Source: Streptomyces sp. Mut1
GTDB taxonomy: Bacteria > Actinomycetota > Actinomycetes > Streptomycetales > Streptomycetaceae
Direction of reading: 5' to 3'
NCBI RefSeq assembly: GCF_030719295.1
Contig: NZ_CP120997.1
Span: forward strand, 2,793,501 to 2,857,500
DNA: 64,000 nucleotides
Of the stretch, positions 17,163-25,418 are shown piece after piece. Each line of letters starts with the position of its first letter. Position 1 is the stretch's first letter. The notes beneath the pieces were generated by a model. It ran no database searches, was not told the DNA's origin, and saw only the letters and a program-made list of their open reading frames with translations. The translations under genes and the position numbers were made by a program.

Positions 17163-18533
17163 ATGGGCACAACCCTTCGGATGCGCAGGGCAGCCGTGGT
17201 GTTCGCCGCCATCGGCGCACTGGCCCTCACCGGTTGCAGCGACGACGGTGACGGCGGAGACAAAAAGACGGACGAAGGCGGCTCCACGACGGGCAAGGAC
17301 TCCACACCGAGCGTCGTTCTACCGAAACTGGACGGCGAGAAGCTCTCTGTCGCCGCGGTCTGGACGGGTGCCGAACAGGCCAACTTCGTCAAGGTCCTCA
17401 AGGAGTTCGAGAAGCGGACCGGCGCAAAGGTGACGTTCGTCCCGGCGCAGGACCCGATCGTCAACTTCCTCGGTACGAAGATCGCGGGCGGGCAGCCGCC
17501 GGACGTCGCGGTGATCCCGCAGGTCGGGGCGATCCAGCAGGCCGTGGCGAAGAAGTGGGCCAAGCCGCTCGGTGACGAGGCGAAGGCCCAGCTCGGCAAG
17601 AACTACGCGAAGGTCTGGCAGGACCTCGGCGCGGTGGACGGCACCCAGTACGGCGTCTACTACAAGGCCGCCAACAAGTCGCTGGTCTGGTACAACACCG
17701 CGGTGTTCGAGAACGCGGGCGCGTCCGAGCCGAAGACCTGGAAGGACTTCCTGGCGACGGCCGAGACGGTGTCCGCGTCGGGCATCACCCCGGTCTCGGT
17801 CGGCGGCGCGGACGGCTGGACGCTCACCGACTGGTTCGAGAACGTCTACCTCTCCCAGGCGGGCCCGGAGAAGTACGACCAGCTGGCCCAGCACAAGATC
17901 AAGTGGACGGACCCGTCCGTCAAGGACGCGCTGACCACGCTGGCCCAGCTCTTCGGCAAGCCGTCCCTGATCGCGGGCGGCGCCGACGGCGCGCTCCAGA
18001 CCGAGTTCCCGGCGTCGGTCACCCAGACCTTCACCGGGGGCGACCAGCCCAAGGCCGCCATGGTCTACGAGGCCGACTTCGTCGCCGTCAACATCGGGCA
18101 GACGAAGGCGAAGATCGGCACGGACGCCAAGGTCTTCCCGTTCCCCGCGGTCGGCGCCGAGTCGCCCGTGGTGACCGGTGGCGACGCGGCGATCGCGCTG
18201 AAGGACGGCAAGGGCGCCCAGGCGCTGCTGACCTGGCTGGCCTCCACCGAGGCCGCGAAGATCGCCGCCGAGCAGGGCGGGTTCATCTCGCCGAACAAGG
18301 CCCTGGACCCGGCCGCGTACCCGAACGAGGTGCAGCGCACGATGGCCCAGGCGCTGATCGCGGCCGGTGACGCCGTCCGGTTCGACATGTCCGACCAGAC
18401 TCCGCAGTCGTTCGGCGGGACGCCCGGCAAGGGCGAGTGGAAGATCCTCCAGGACTTCCTGAAGAACCCGAAGGACATCGCCGGGACCCAGGCAGCGCTG
18501 GAGTCGGCGGCGGCCAAGGCGTACAAGAGCTGA
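17163..18533 (+). CDS. Carbohydrate ABC transporter substrate-binding lipoprotein
   Basis: Extracytoplasmic binding protein for an oligosaccharide importer, 456 residues. The signal peptide ends in a lipobox LTGC (Cys about residue 23), so the mature protein is lipid-anchored. A Gly/Asp/Lys/Thr-rich spacer precedes the family 1 solute-binding fold (VAAVWTGAEQANFVKVLKEFEKRTGAKV onward). Start is the ATG at 17163, preceded by GGGGCAGGA; upstream in-frame codons are not used because the signal peptide begins here. Two permease genes follow, the first 4 nt after the stop. The sugar cannot be read from sequence; the family includes maltose- and alpha-glucoside-type binders. Confidence 0.93.
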   Translation: MGTTLRMRRAAVVFAAIGALALTGCSDDGDGGDKKTDEGGSTTGKDSTPSVVLPKLDGEKLSVAAVWTGAEQANFVKVLKEFEKRTGAKVTFVPAQDPIVNFLGTKIAGGQPPDVAVIPQVGAIQQAVAKKWAKPLGDEAKAQLGKNYAKVWQDLGAVDGTQYGVYYKAANKSLVWYNTAVFENAGASEPKTWKDFLATAETVSASGITPVSVGGADGWTLTDWFENVYLSQAGPEKYDQLAQHKIKWTDPSVKDALTTLAQLFGKPSLIAGGADGALQTEFPASVTQTFTGGDQPKAAMVYEADFVAVNIGQTKAKIGTDAKVFPFPAVGAESPVVTGGDAAIALKDGKGAQALLTWLASTEAAKIAAEQGGFISPNKALDPAAYPNEVQRTMAQALIAAGDAVRFDMSDQTPQSFGGTPGKGEWKILQDFLKNPKDIAGTQAALESAAAKAYKS

Positions 18534-18537
18534 CGGC

Positions 18538-19962
18538 ATGACGACAGCGGCAGCGGGGGGCGCCGACGAGGCGCCCCCCGCCGACAAGCAACCTCCAGGC
18601 GGGACTTCGGTACCCGCCCCCAGAAAGGCCGGGCCCGCCCCGTCCGGCTCCCCCGGCGCGCGGAGCGGACGGAGCGTAACGGGCACCCGCAGGGTGATCG
18701 CGGCGGTCTTCCTACTGCCCGCGCTGGTGCTGCTCGGGGCGCTCGTGGTGTACCCGATCGTGTACTCCGTCTACCGGTCGTTCTTCGACCAGGCGGGTAC
18801 GGGCTTCGCCGGCATCGACAACTACAAGGCGCTGTTCACGGACGACACCATCCGTACGGCGGTCAAGAACAACGCGATCTGGGTGGTGTTCGCCCCGACC
18901 GTCGCCACCGCCCTCGGGCTGATCTTCGCGGTCCTCACCGAACGCATCCGCTGGGGCACGGCGTTCAAGCTGGTCGTCTTCATGCCGATGGCGATCTCGA
19001 TGCTCGCCGCGGGCATCATCTTCCGGCTGGTGTACGACCAGGCGCCGGAGCGCGGGGTGGCCAACGCGGTGTGGGTGGGCGTGCACGACACGTTCGCCGA
19101 GTCGTCGGGCTTCCCCAAGGCGCATCCGCTGCCCGTCCACCCGCTGAAGGCGGCGGGCGGCGGGGCCTTCGTGACGAAGACTCCGGTACGGGCGGGAGAG
19201 CCGGTCCAGCTGCCCCTGGTCGGCGTCCTTCCGGCGAAGATGCCGGGTGACGCCAAGCCGGCCAGGGCACCCGGACCGGGGAACGAAGGGGAGATCACCG
19301 GCACCGCGTGGCTGGACTTCACCAAGGGCGGCGGGGGCAGACCCAATGTCATCGACGCCAAGGAGCTGGGGCTCAAGGGCATCAAGGTGGAGGCCGTCAA
19401 GGACGGCAAGGTGGTCGCCTCGGCCACGGCTGGCGCCGACGGTACGTTCACGCTGCCCGCGTCCGCGGACGGCGCCGAACTCCGGCTCCCGGCGTCCAAC
19501 TTCAAGGAGCCGTACAACGGCGTGGAATGGCTCGGCCCGAGCCTCGTGACGCCCGGCATCATCGGGAGTTACGTCTGGATGTGGGCGGGCTTCGCCATGG
19601 TGCTGATCGCGGCGGGCCTCGCCGGTCTGCCACGTGAACTCCTCGAAGCGGCCCGGGTGGACGGGGCCAACGAGTGGCAGGTGTTCCGCCGGATCACCGT
19701 GCCGATGCTCGGCCCGGTCCTCGCGGTGGTGCTGGTCACGCTGATGATCAACGTGCTGAAGGTCTTCGACCTGGTGTTCATCATCGCGCCGGGCTCGTCC
19801 CAGGACGACGCGAACGTGCTGGCGCTCCAGCTCTACCGGTCCTCGTTCGGCACGGACGCGGACCTGGGGATCGGCAGCGCCATCGCCGTACTCCTGCTGC
19901 TGCTGGTGATCCCGGTGATGCTCTTCAACATCAGGCGGATACGGAAGGAGGGGCGCCGATGA
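18538..19962 (+). CDS. Sugar ABC transporter permease (MalF-type) with inserted extracellular domain
   Basis: First membrane subunit of the importer, 474 residues, much longer than the roughly 300 usual for Gram-positive MalF-type permeases. An N-terminal cytoplasmic Pro/Gly-rich tail (1–50) precedes the membrane part. After the third helix (MLAAGIIFRLVYD, about 155–170) there is an insert of about 165 residues. It contains GTAWLDF…GLKGIKVEAVKDGKVVASATAGADGTF, the pattern of an Ig-like/SdrD B-like or Cna-B beta-sandwich. The membrane part resumes at GPSLVTPGIIGSYVWMW. The EAA motif is ELLEAARVDGANEWQVFRRITVPML. The insert sits where E. coli MalF carries its P2 loop, which contacts the binding protein. 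The gene overlaps the next by 4 nt (ATGA). Confidence 0.9.
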   Translation: MTTAAAGGADEAPPADKQPPGGTSVPAPRKAGPAPSGSPGARSGRSVTGTRRVIAAVFLLPALVLLGALVVYPIVYSVYRSFFDQAGTGFAGIDNYKALFTDDTIRTAVKNNAIWVVFAPTVATALGLIFAVLTERIRWGTAFKLVVFMPMAISMLAAGIIFRLVYDQAPERGVANAVWVGVHDTFAESSGFPKAHPLPVHPLKAAGGGAFVTKTPVRAGEPVQLPLVGVLPAKMPGDAKPARAPGPGNEGEITGTAWLDFTKGGGGRPNVIDAKELGLKGIKVEAVKDGKVVASATAGADGTFTLPASADGAELRLPASNFKEPYNGVEWLGPSLVTPGIIGSYVWMWAGFAMVLIAAGLAGLPRELLEAARVDGANEWQVFRRITVPMLGPVLAVVLVTLMINVLKVFDLVFIIAPGSSQDDANVLALQLYRSSFGTDADLGIGSAIAVLLLLLVIPVMLFNIRRIRKEGRR

Positions 19963-20882
19963 CGACTCCCTCGGCCACCACCGCCCCCGGCGGGCCGAAC
20001 GGCGCCCCGGACATCGGCACGCTGAAGGCCCGGCGGTCGCGGGGCGCCCGGATCGCGGCGCGTGCGGGCGGCGGCGCGATGCGGGTCTTCCTGATCCTGG
20101 TGGGCCTGTTCTGGCTGATGCCGACCATCGGGCTGCTGCTGTCCTCGCTGCGCAGCCCGGAACGGATCGCGTCGACCGGCTGGTGGAAGATCTTCACCGC
20201 CCCGTCCGAGCTGACCTTCGACAACTACTCCCGGCTGCTGGACAATTCGACGTTCACCCACTCGCTGTTCAGCACGATCATGATCACCGTGCCCTCCACG
20301 GTCCTGGTGGTGGTGATCGGCTCGCTCGCCGGGTACGCGTTCGCCTGGATGGACTTCCCCGGCCGGGACTGGTGGTTCCTGCTGGTCGTGGGGTTGCTGG
20401 TGGTCCCGGTGCAGGTCGCGCTGATCCCCGTGTCGAAGCTGTTCGGCGAGATCGGGATCTTCGAGACGACGCTCGGGGTGATCCTGTTCCACACGGCCTT
20501 CGGGCTGCCCTTCGCGATCTTCCTGCTGCGCAACTTCTTCGCGGAGATCCCCCGGGAACTGCTGGAGGCGGCGCGGCTGGACGGGGCGGGTGAGATCCGC
20601 CTCTTCACCCGGGTCGTGATGCCGCTGGGCGGGCCGGCCATCGCCTCGCTCGGGATCTTCCAGTTCCTCTGGGTCTGGAACGACATGCTGGTCGCGCTGA
20701 TCTTCGCGGACTCCGGGTCCCCGCCGATCACGGTGGCGCTCCAGCAGCAGGTGCGGCAGTTCGGCAACAACATCGACGTGCTGGCTCCCGGCGCCTTCAT
20801 CTCGATGGTGATCCCGCTCGCCGTCTTCTTCGCCTTCCAGCGCCAGTTCGTCTCGGGCGTGATGGCGGGGGCGGTGAAATAA
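19959..20882 (+). CDS. Sugar ABC transporter permease (MalG-type)
   Basis: Second membrane subunit, 307 residues, with six predicted helices and the EAA loop ELLEAARLDGAGEIRLFTRVVMPLGGP. The ATG overlaps the TGA of the preceding permease gene (19959–19962), giving translational coupling; GGAAGGAGG lies just upstream. No ATP-binding subunit gene follows. Instead there is a terminator at 20912. In Streptomyces such importers usually share the multi-use ATPase MsiK encoded elsewhere, so the system is probably complete in the cell (family knowledge). Confidence 0.94.
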   Translation: MTTPSATTAPGGPNGAPDIGTLKARRSRGARIAARAGGGAMRVFLILVGLFWLMPTIGLLLSSLRSPERIASTGWWKIFTAPSELTFDNYSRLLDNSTFTHSLFSTIMITVPSTVLVVVIGSLAGYAFAWMDFPGRDWWFLLVVGLLVVPVQVALIPVSKLFGEIGIFETTLGVILFHTAFGLPFAIFLLRNFFAEIPRELLEAARLDGAGEIRLFTRVVMPLGGPAIASLGIFQFLWVWNDMLVALIFADSGSPPITVALQQQVRQFGNNIDVLAPGAFISMVIPLAVFFAFQRQFVSGVMAGAVK

Positions 20883-20911
20883 CCGGCGGGACACACGCGC
20901 AGACGCGAGCA

Positions 20912-20946
20912 GGCGGGGCGGTCCGGCAGTCACGGACCGCCCCGCC
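20912..20946 (+). terminator. Terminator of the sugar ABC operon
   Basis: Perfect 14-bp stem GGCGGGGCGGTCCG (20912–20925) and CGGACCGCCCCGCC (20933–20946) with a 7-nt loop, 29 nt after the last permease stop. Confidence 0.85.
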
Positions 20947-21027
20947 CTGCCGCGTACGGGCCGTTGGCACCGCCGCGCACGGGCCGGGGCGCCCGGCATC
21001 CACCCGTGCGCCCCGAATTGCCCAAGG

Positions 21028-21059
21028 TTCACTTACTGTCCCGGGTAGTATGATAAGTG
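21028..21059 (+). promoter_or_regulatory. Candidate promoter of the GT2–TagF gene
   Basis: TTCACT (21028–21033) and TATGAT (21049–21054) with 15-nt spacing form a vegetative-type promoter. An inverted repeat CACTTA (21030–21035)/TAAGTG (21054–21059) brackets it and could be an operator. The ATG is at 21216, giving a leader of about 150 nt. Confidence 0.4.
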
Positions 21060-21215
21060 GGGCCTTTATCAGCCGCGCGGTCGACCACTCACCCGGGCCC
21101 GACGCGCCCGTCTCTTCGACCCTCGTACGTCTGCCCGCCCCCTGACCGTCCTGCGGAGCGCACCCCCAGTACGCTGTGTGCTCTCCCAGTACGCACAGTC
21201 CGAGAAAGAGTCCGT

Positions 21216-23390
21216 ATGCCCCGGCTGAGTGTCATCATCCCCGTCCGTCGCGCCCGAGGCAGTCTGCGCGAGTGCCTGGAGTCGGTGCTCTCCCAGTCGT
21301 TCGCGGACATCGAGGTCATCGGGGTCGACGACGGTGCTCCGGACGGCTCCGGCCTGGTTCTGGACGAGTTCGCCGCGCGCGACAGCCGCGTACAGGCCGT
21401 GCACCTGGCGCCCGGCGCCGGCGCGCACGGACGGCGCAACGCCGGTGCCGAGCGGGCGACCGGGGACTACCTCCTCTTCCTGGAGGGCCACTACATCCAC
21501 CTGCCCGGCGCGCTCCAGGCCATCGCCGACCGGCTGGAGGCCACCGGCGACCCGGACGCCCTGCTGTTCGGCCACCGCAAGCGCCCCTTCCGCGGCAAGA
21601 CCCGCTCGACCAGGTCGCTGGAGAAGCTGGCCGCGATGCCCGAGGGACCGTTCACCCTCGCCGAGCGCCACGACCTCCTCGACATCGCCCCGGTGTCCTG
21701 GAACCGGGCGGTGCGCCGCACCCTCGCCGAGCGCGAGAGCCTGGTCTTCGGCCCCGGCCCGCACGGCGAGCGGATGTACGCGCTGGAGGCCGTCGCCGTC
21801 GCCGCTTCCGTCGCCACCCTGGACACGGCCTGCGTCGAGCACCGCACGCAGCGCCACCTGCCCGGCCTCGTGGACGACGCCGAGCCCTCGGTCGGCTCGA
21901 CGCCGCTGGAGCTCGTCGACGCGTACGACGCGCTGATGACCTTCGTCGAGGCACGCCCGGCCCTGAAGCCGGTGCGCGGCCTCCTCTTCGACCGCGCGGT
22001 CCAGGAGCTGCTGTCCGCCTACCCGGGGGTGACCAGGCGCCGCCGCCAGTACGTGAGCGCGGTCGCCTCGTTCCACGGCGCCCACCGCCCGGACGGCTTC
22101 AAGTTCCCCGGCGGCGCCAAGGGCCTGCGCCCGCAGCTGATGGGCGGCGGGAAGTACGCCGCGCTCGGCGCCCTGGACACCGCGCTCGCCACCCGCCGCA
22201 ACCTGCGCTCCGCGCCCACCACCGCGCGGGCGAAGGCGAAGAAGCAGTTCACCAAGCGCTACTACAAGGCGCAGCTCAAGCTCCCGCTCGACCCCAAGCT
22301 GGCCGTGTACGCCGCCTACTGGAACCGCGGCGTCAGCTGCAACCCCGAGGCGATCTACCGCAAGGCGAAGGAACTGGCACCGGACATCCACGGAGTGTGG
22401 GTGGTGTCGAAGAACCAGGTGGACTCGGTGCCCAAGGGCATCGACTACGTGGTGCCCGGGACCCGCCGCTACTGGTCGGTGCTGGCCCGCGCCACGTACT
22501 TCTTCAACAACGTCAACTTCCCCGACCACCTGGTCAAGCGCCCCGGCCAGATCCATGTGATGACCCATCACGGCACCCCGCTGAAGATCATGGGCATGGA
22601 CCAGCAGAACTACCCGGCGGCCGCCCAGGGGCTCAACTTCGACCGGCTGCTCAAGCGCGTCGACCGCTGGGACTGGAGCGTCTCCGCCAACCCGCACTCC
22701 ACCGAGGTGTGGTCCCGCGCCTACCCGAGCGCCGCGCGTGCGCTGGAGACGGGCTACCCGCGCAACGACGTCTTCGCGACGGCGACCGAGGAGCAGATCG
22801 CCAGGATCCGCGAGGACCTCGGCATCCGCCCCGGGCAGCGCGCCCTGCTGTACGCGCCGACCCACCGCGACTACGAGTCCGGCTTCACCAACCGCCTGGA
22901 CCTGGACGAGTTCTGCGCGGAGGTGGGCCCCGACACCGTGGTCCTCATGCGCGCCCACTACTTCTACGGCGGGGCGGGCCTGCCCGAGAACGCGTCGGTC
23001 ATCGATGTCTCCACGTACCCGCGCGTCGAGGACCTGTGCCTGGCGGCGGACGCGCTGATCACGGACTACTCGTCGGTGATGTTCGACTACGCCCACCTCG
23101 GCCGCCCGATCGTCGTCCACGCCCCGGACTGGGAGACGTACCGCACGGTGCGCGGTGTCGTCTTCGACCTGCTGTCCGGGCAGCCGGGCGAGACGCCGGG
23201 CGCCGTGGCCACGACCACCGAGGAGCTGGCGGCGGCCTTCACCGACGGCAGCTGGGACAGCCCGGAGAACGAGGCGCTGCTCAAGGCGTTCAAGGAGCGG
23301 TTCTGCCCGTACGACGACGGCCGCGCCTCCGAGCGCGTCGTGCGCCGCGTCCTGCTGGGCGAGGAGCCGCCGGCCGCCGGGACCGTCTGA
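21216..23390 (+). CDS. GT2 glycosyltransferase fused to CDP-glycerol glycerophosphotransferase (TagF/TagB-like)
   Basis: Two-domain polymer synthase of 724 residues, probably peripheral on the inner membrane face. Residues about 1–200 are a GT-A glycosyltransferase (SVIIPVRRARGSLRECLESV, IGVDDGAPDGSG). Note that LEGHYIHLPG stands where GT2 enzymes usually show a DxD motif, so activity may be altered. Residues about 370–715 are a TagF/TagB domain with HHGTPLK, YAPTHRD and TDYSSVMFDYAHLGRP, the motifs of glycerol- or ribitol-phosphate transferases. Start is the ATG at 21216 with GAGAAAGAG upstream, since homology begins at MPRLSVIIPV. A second and larger chimera lies at 26773–30315, and a TagGH-type exporter at 31460, so the locus makes a teichoic-acid-like or teichulosonic wall polymer (inference). 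Confidence 0.88.
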   Translation: MPRLSVIIPVRRARGSLRECLESVLSQSFADIEVIGVDDGAPDGSGLVLDEFAARDSRVQAVHLAPGAGAHGRRNAGAERATGDYLLFLEGHYIHLPGALQAIADRLEATGDPDALLFGHRKRPFRGKTRSTRSLEKLAAMPEGPFTLAERHDLLDIAPVSWNRAVRRTLAERESLVFGPGPHGERMYALEAVAVAASVATLDTACVEHRTQRHLPGLVDDAEPSVGSTPLELVDAYDALMTFVEARPALKPVRGLLFDRAVQELLSAYPGVTRRRRQYVSAVASFHGAHRPDGFKFPGGAKGLRPQLMGGGKYAALGALDTALATRRNLRSAPTTARAKAKKQFTKRYYKAQLKLPLDPKLAVYAAYWNRGVSCNPEAIYRKAKELAPDIHGVWVVSKNQVDSVPKGIDYVVPGTRRYWSVLARATYFFNNVNFPDHLVKRPGQIHVMTHHGTPLKIMGMDQQNYPAAAQGLNFDRLLKRVDRWDWSVSANPHSTEVWSRAYPSAARALETGYPRNDVFATATEEQIARIREDLGIRPGQRALLYAPTHRDYESGFTNRLDLDEFCAEVGPDTVVLMRAHYFYGGAGLPENASVIDVSTYPRVEDLCLAADALITDYSSVMFDYAHLGRPIVVHAPDWETYRTVRGVVFDLLSGQPGETPGAVATTTEELAAAFTDGSWDSPENEALLKAFKERFCPYDDGRASERVVRRVLLGEEPPAAGTV

Positions 23391-23394
23391 GTTT

Positions 23395-23454
23395 GTACGA
23401 CGCCGAAGGGCCCGCCGCCGGAACGTTCCGGTGGCGGGCCCTTCGGCGTCGTAC
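23395..23454. terminator. Long bidirectional terminator hairpin
   Basis: A 30-bp nearly perfect inverted repeat centred at 23424/23425 (…GCCGGAAC|GTTCCGG…), interrupted by one G:U-type mismatch. It lies between the convergent TagF-like gene and the SMR gene. Confidence 0.85.
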
Positions 23455-23458
23455 GGAC

Positions 23459-23911
23459 TCAGCCCTGTTGACCGGCCATGACCGTGACGAGGCCGACCAC
23501 CACGAGCAGCGAGCCGCCCCAGGTCCACAGCGAGGTCCGCTCGTGCAGCACGGTCGCCCCGGCGAGCACGATCAGCAGGTAGCCGAGCGCGTTGAAGGGG
23601 TACGCGACGGAGAGCGGCACCTTGGCCAGTGTCGTCATCCAGGCGAGCGCGGACACCGCGAAGACCACCAGGCCGAGCACGACCCAGGGGCTGCCGGCGG
23701 CGCGCAGGGCGACGGAGCCGCCGTCCCGCCCGGCGGCGGCAGCGGCGCCCTTCATCCCGTGCTTGAGCATGATCTGGCCGCCCGCCGACGAGAACACGGC
23801 GAACAGGAGCAGCAGCACACTGGGGAGGGTCAAGGCCTTGCTCCTGACTGCGGGGGCGGGGGGCTCGGGCGCCGGGACCGCGGCGGGCCCGGGGCGGGGT
23901 GCCTCAGACAC
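23459..23911 (-). CDS. Small multidrug-resistance/EamA-type membrane protein, possible lipid-sugar flippase
   Basis: Protein of 150 residues with four hydrophobic helices in the second part, in the EmrE/ArnE-like arrangement: LPSVLLLLFAVFSSAGGQIMLKHGM, VVLGLVVFAVSALAWMTTLAKVPLSVAYPF, GYLLIVLAGATVLHE and WGGSLLVVVGLVTVMAG. The PLSVAYPF segment is typical of this superfamily. Start is taken as GTG at 23911, overlapping the last 8 nt of the upstream fusion gene; the frame is open further but lies inside that gene. Genomic coupling to a DPM1-type transferase suggests an ArnE-like role, flipping a polyprenyl-phosphate sugar across the membrane rather than exporting drugs (inference). Confidence 0.8.
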   Translation of the reverse strand: MSEAPRPGPAAVPAPEPPAPAVRSKALTLPSVLLLLFAVFSSAGGQIMLKHGMKGAAAAAGRDGGSVALRAAGSPWVVLGLVVFAVSALAWMTTLAKVPLSVAYPFNALGYLLIVLAGATVLHERTSLWTWGGSLLVVVGLVTVMAGQQG

Positions 23912-25418
23912 CGACCCGGTCGGCGGGGACGTACTGTCGGTTGAGGATGTCCTGTACATCGACGTGCTCTCCAGCGATGATCGTCTCGGCCGCATGCGGG
24001 GTGAGCAGTGCGACGTGCTGATAGCCGAACAGCGTCGGCCTGATGCGGGTCAGCAGCCGCGACATCCCGCCGAGCACCGCGGCGAGCGGTCCCCGGCCGA
24101 GCAGCGACCAGAACGGCGCCCCGGTGGACGCGAGGTCCAGGACGTCGTATCCGGCGGCGCGCACGGTACGGCGCAGGCTGGCCCGGGTGAAGAAGCGCAG
24201 ATGCGTTTCGTCGAGGATGCCCCGGCGGTCGTAGCCGAAGGCCCCGACGGCGACCCGCAGCCGGGAGTACCAGTGGCTGAAGTTGGGCACGGACAGCAGC
24301 ACCCGGCCGCCGGGCCGCAGCACGCCCGCGACCTCGGCGAGGACGCGTTCGGGGCGGGAGAGGTGCTCGATGACGTCCCCGGCCACCACGTAGTCGAAGC
24401 CGGTGCCGATGTCCGCGGGCAGCCCCTCCTCCAGGTTGGCGAGGTGGAAGTGGGTGCACCTCTCGCGCACGCCCGGCACCTCGACGTAGTCCACGCCGGT
24501 CACCTCGTGGCCCAGGGACTCCAGGCGTTCGGCGAACAGGCCGCCGGAGCAGCCGAGATCGAGGACCCGGCCGGGCGGCAGCCGGCGCATCTTCTCCAGG
24601 ATGACGGCGTGCGAGGAGCCGTCGCCCTCCTTGAAGGCGTAGTCGACGGGCTTGGGGATCCAGGGGCAGGTCCCGAACCCCTTGACGGCCAGCCGGTATT
24701 CGAGGACGTCCTTGACGACGTCCTTGGCGTACTTCATGCCGTTGACGTAGCAGATCTCGTCGCCGTAGTACGTGGGCACCGGGATCTCCTTGATCCGCAT
24801 GCCCGCGTTCAGCAGCTGGACGATGATCTGGGTGTCGAAGTCGAAGGCGTCGGTGTTCCGGTCGATCGGCAGCTGCTTCAGGGCGGCGACGCTGTAGGCG
24901 CGGTATCCGGAGTGGAATTCGGTCAGTCCGGAGCCGAGCAGGCCGTTCTCCAGCCGGGTGAGGACGCGGTTGCCGAGCCACTTGTACATCGGCATGCCGC
25001 CCTTGAGGGCGCTGCCCGACGTCATCATCCGTGACCCGAACACGGCTTCGCACTCGCCGCGTTCGATGGGGGCGACCATCTCGGGGAGGAGTTCGGGGGC
25101 GTACTGTCCGTCGCCGTGCAGCAGCACGACGATGTCCAGTCCGTGCTCGGCCGCCAGGGCGTATCCGGCCTTCTGGTTGCCGCCGTAGCCGAGGTTCTTG
25201 GTGTGCCGCATCACCACGGTCCGCGGCATTCCCTCGGCCTGCGACCAGCGGCAGCCCGCGGTGAAGGTCGCGTCGTGGCTCGCGTCGTCGAGGATGAGGA
25301 CCTCGTCGATCCTCGACCGGAAGTCCTCCGGAATCCGGTCGAGGGTCTTCTCCAGCGTTGTCTCCGCGTTGTACGCGACCACCAGGATGCCGATCCTGGG
25401 ACTCGGGCTTTCCTTCAC
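23904..25418 (-). CDS. DPM1-like polyprenyl-phosphate glycosyltransferase fused to SAM methyltransferase
   Basis: Fusion protein of 504 residues. Residues 1–235 form a GT2 domain of the dolichol-phosphate-mannose synthase type (ILVVAYNAETTLEKTLDRIP, LDDASHD, GDGQYAPE, FHSGYRAY). Residues about 270–500 are a class I methyltransferase with VLDLGCSGGLFAERLESLGH as the SAM loop, GVDYVE, and AGDVIEHL. Start is the GTG at 25418, whose GTGA overlaps the stop of the upstream membrane glycosyltransferase; GGAGAAC lies just before. The SMR gene starts inside its last 8 nt. The three coupled genes look like one pathway making, methylating and flipping a lipid-linked sugar. The product is not known. Confidence 0.87.
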   Translation of the reverse strand: MKESPSPRIGILVVAYNAETTLEKTLDRIPEDFRSRIDEVLILDDASHDATFTAGCRWSQAEGMPRTVVMRHTKNLGYGGNQKAGYALAAEHGLDIVVLLHGDGQYAPELLPEMVAPIERGECEAVFGSRMMTSGSALKGGMPMYKWLGNRVLTRLENGLLGSGLTEFHSGYRAYSVAALKQLPIDRNTDAFDFDTQIIVQLLNAGMRIKEIPVPTYYGDEICYVNGMKYAKDVVKDVLEYRLAVKGFGTCPWIPKPVDYAFKEGDGSSHAVILEKMRRLPPGRVLDLGCSGGLFAERLESLGHEVTGVDYVEVPGVRERCTHFHLANLEEGLPADIGTGFDYVVAGDVIEHLSRPERVLAEVAGVLRPGGRVLLSVPNFSHWYSRLRVAVGAFGYDRRGILDETHLRFFTRASLRRTVRAAGYDVLDLASTGAPFWSLLGRGPLAAVLGGMSRLLTRIRPTLFGYQHVALLTPHAAETIIAGEHVDVQDILNRQYVPADRVGV

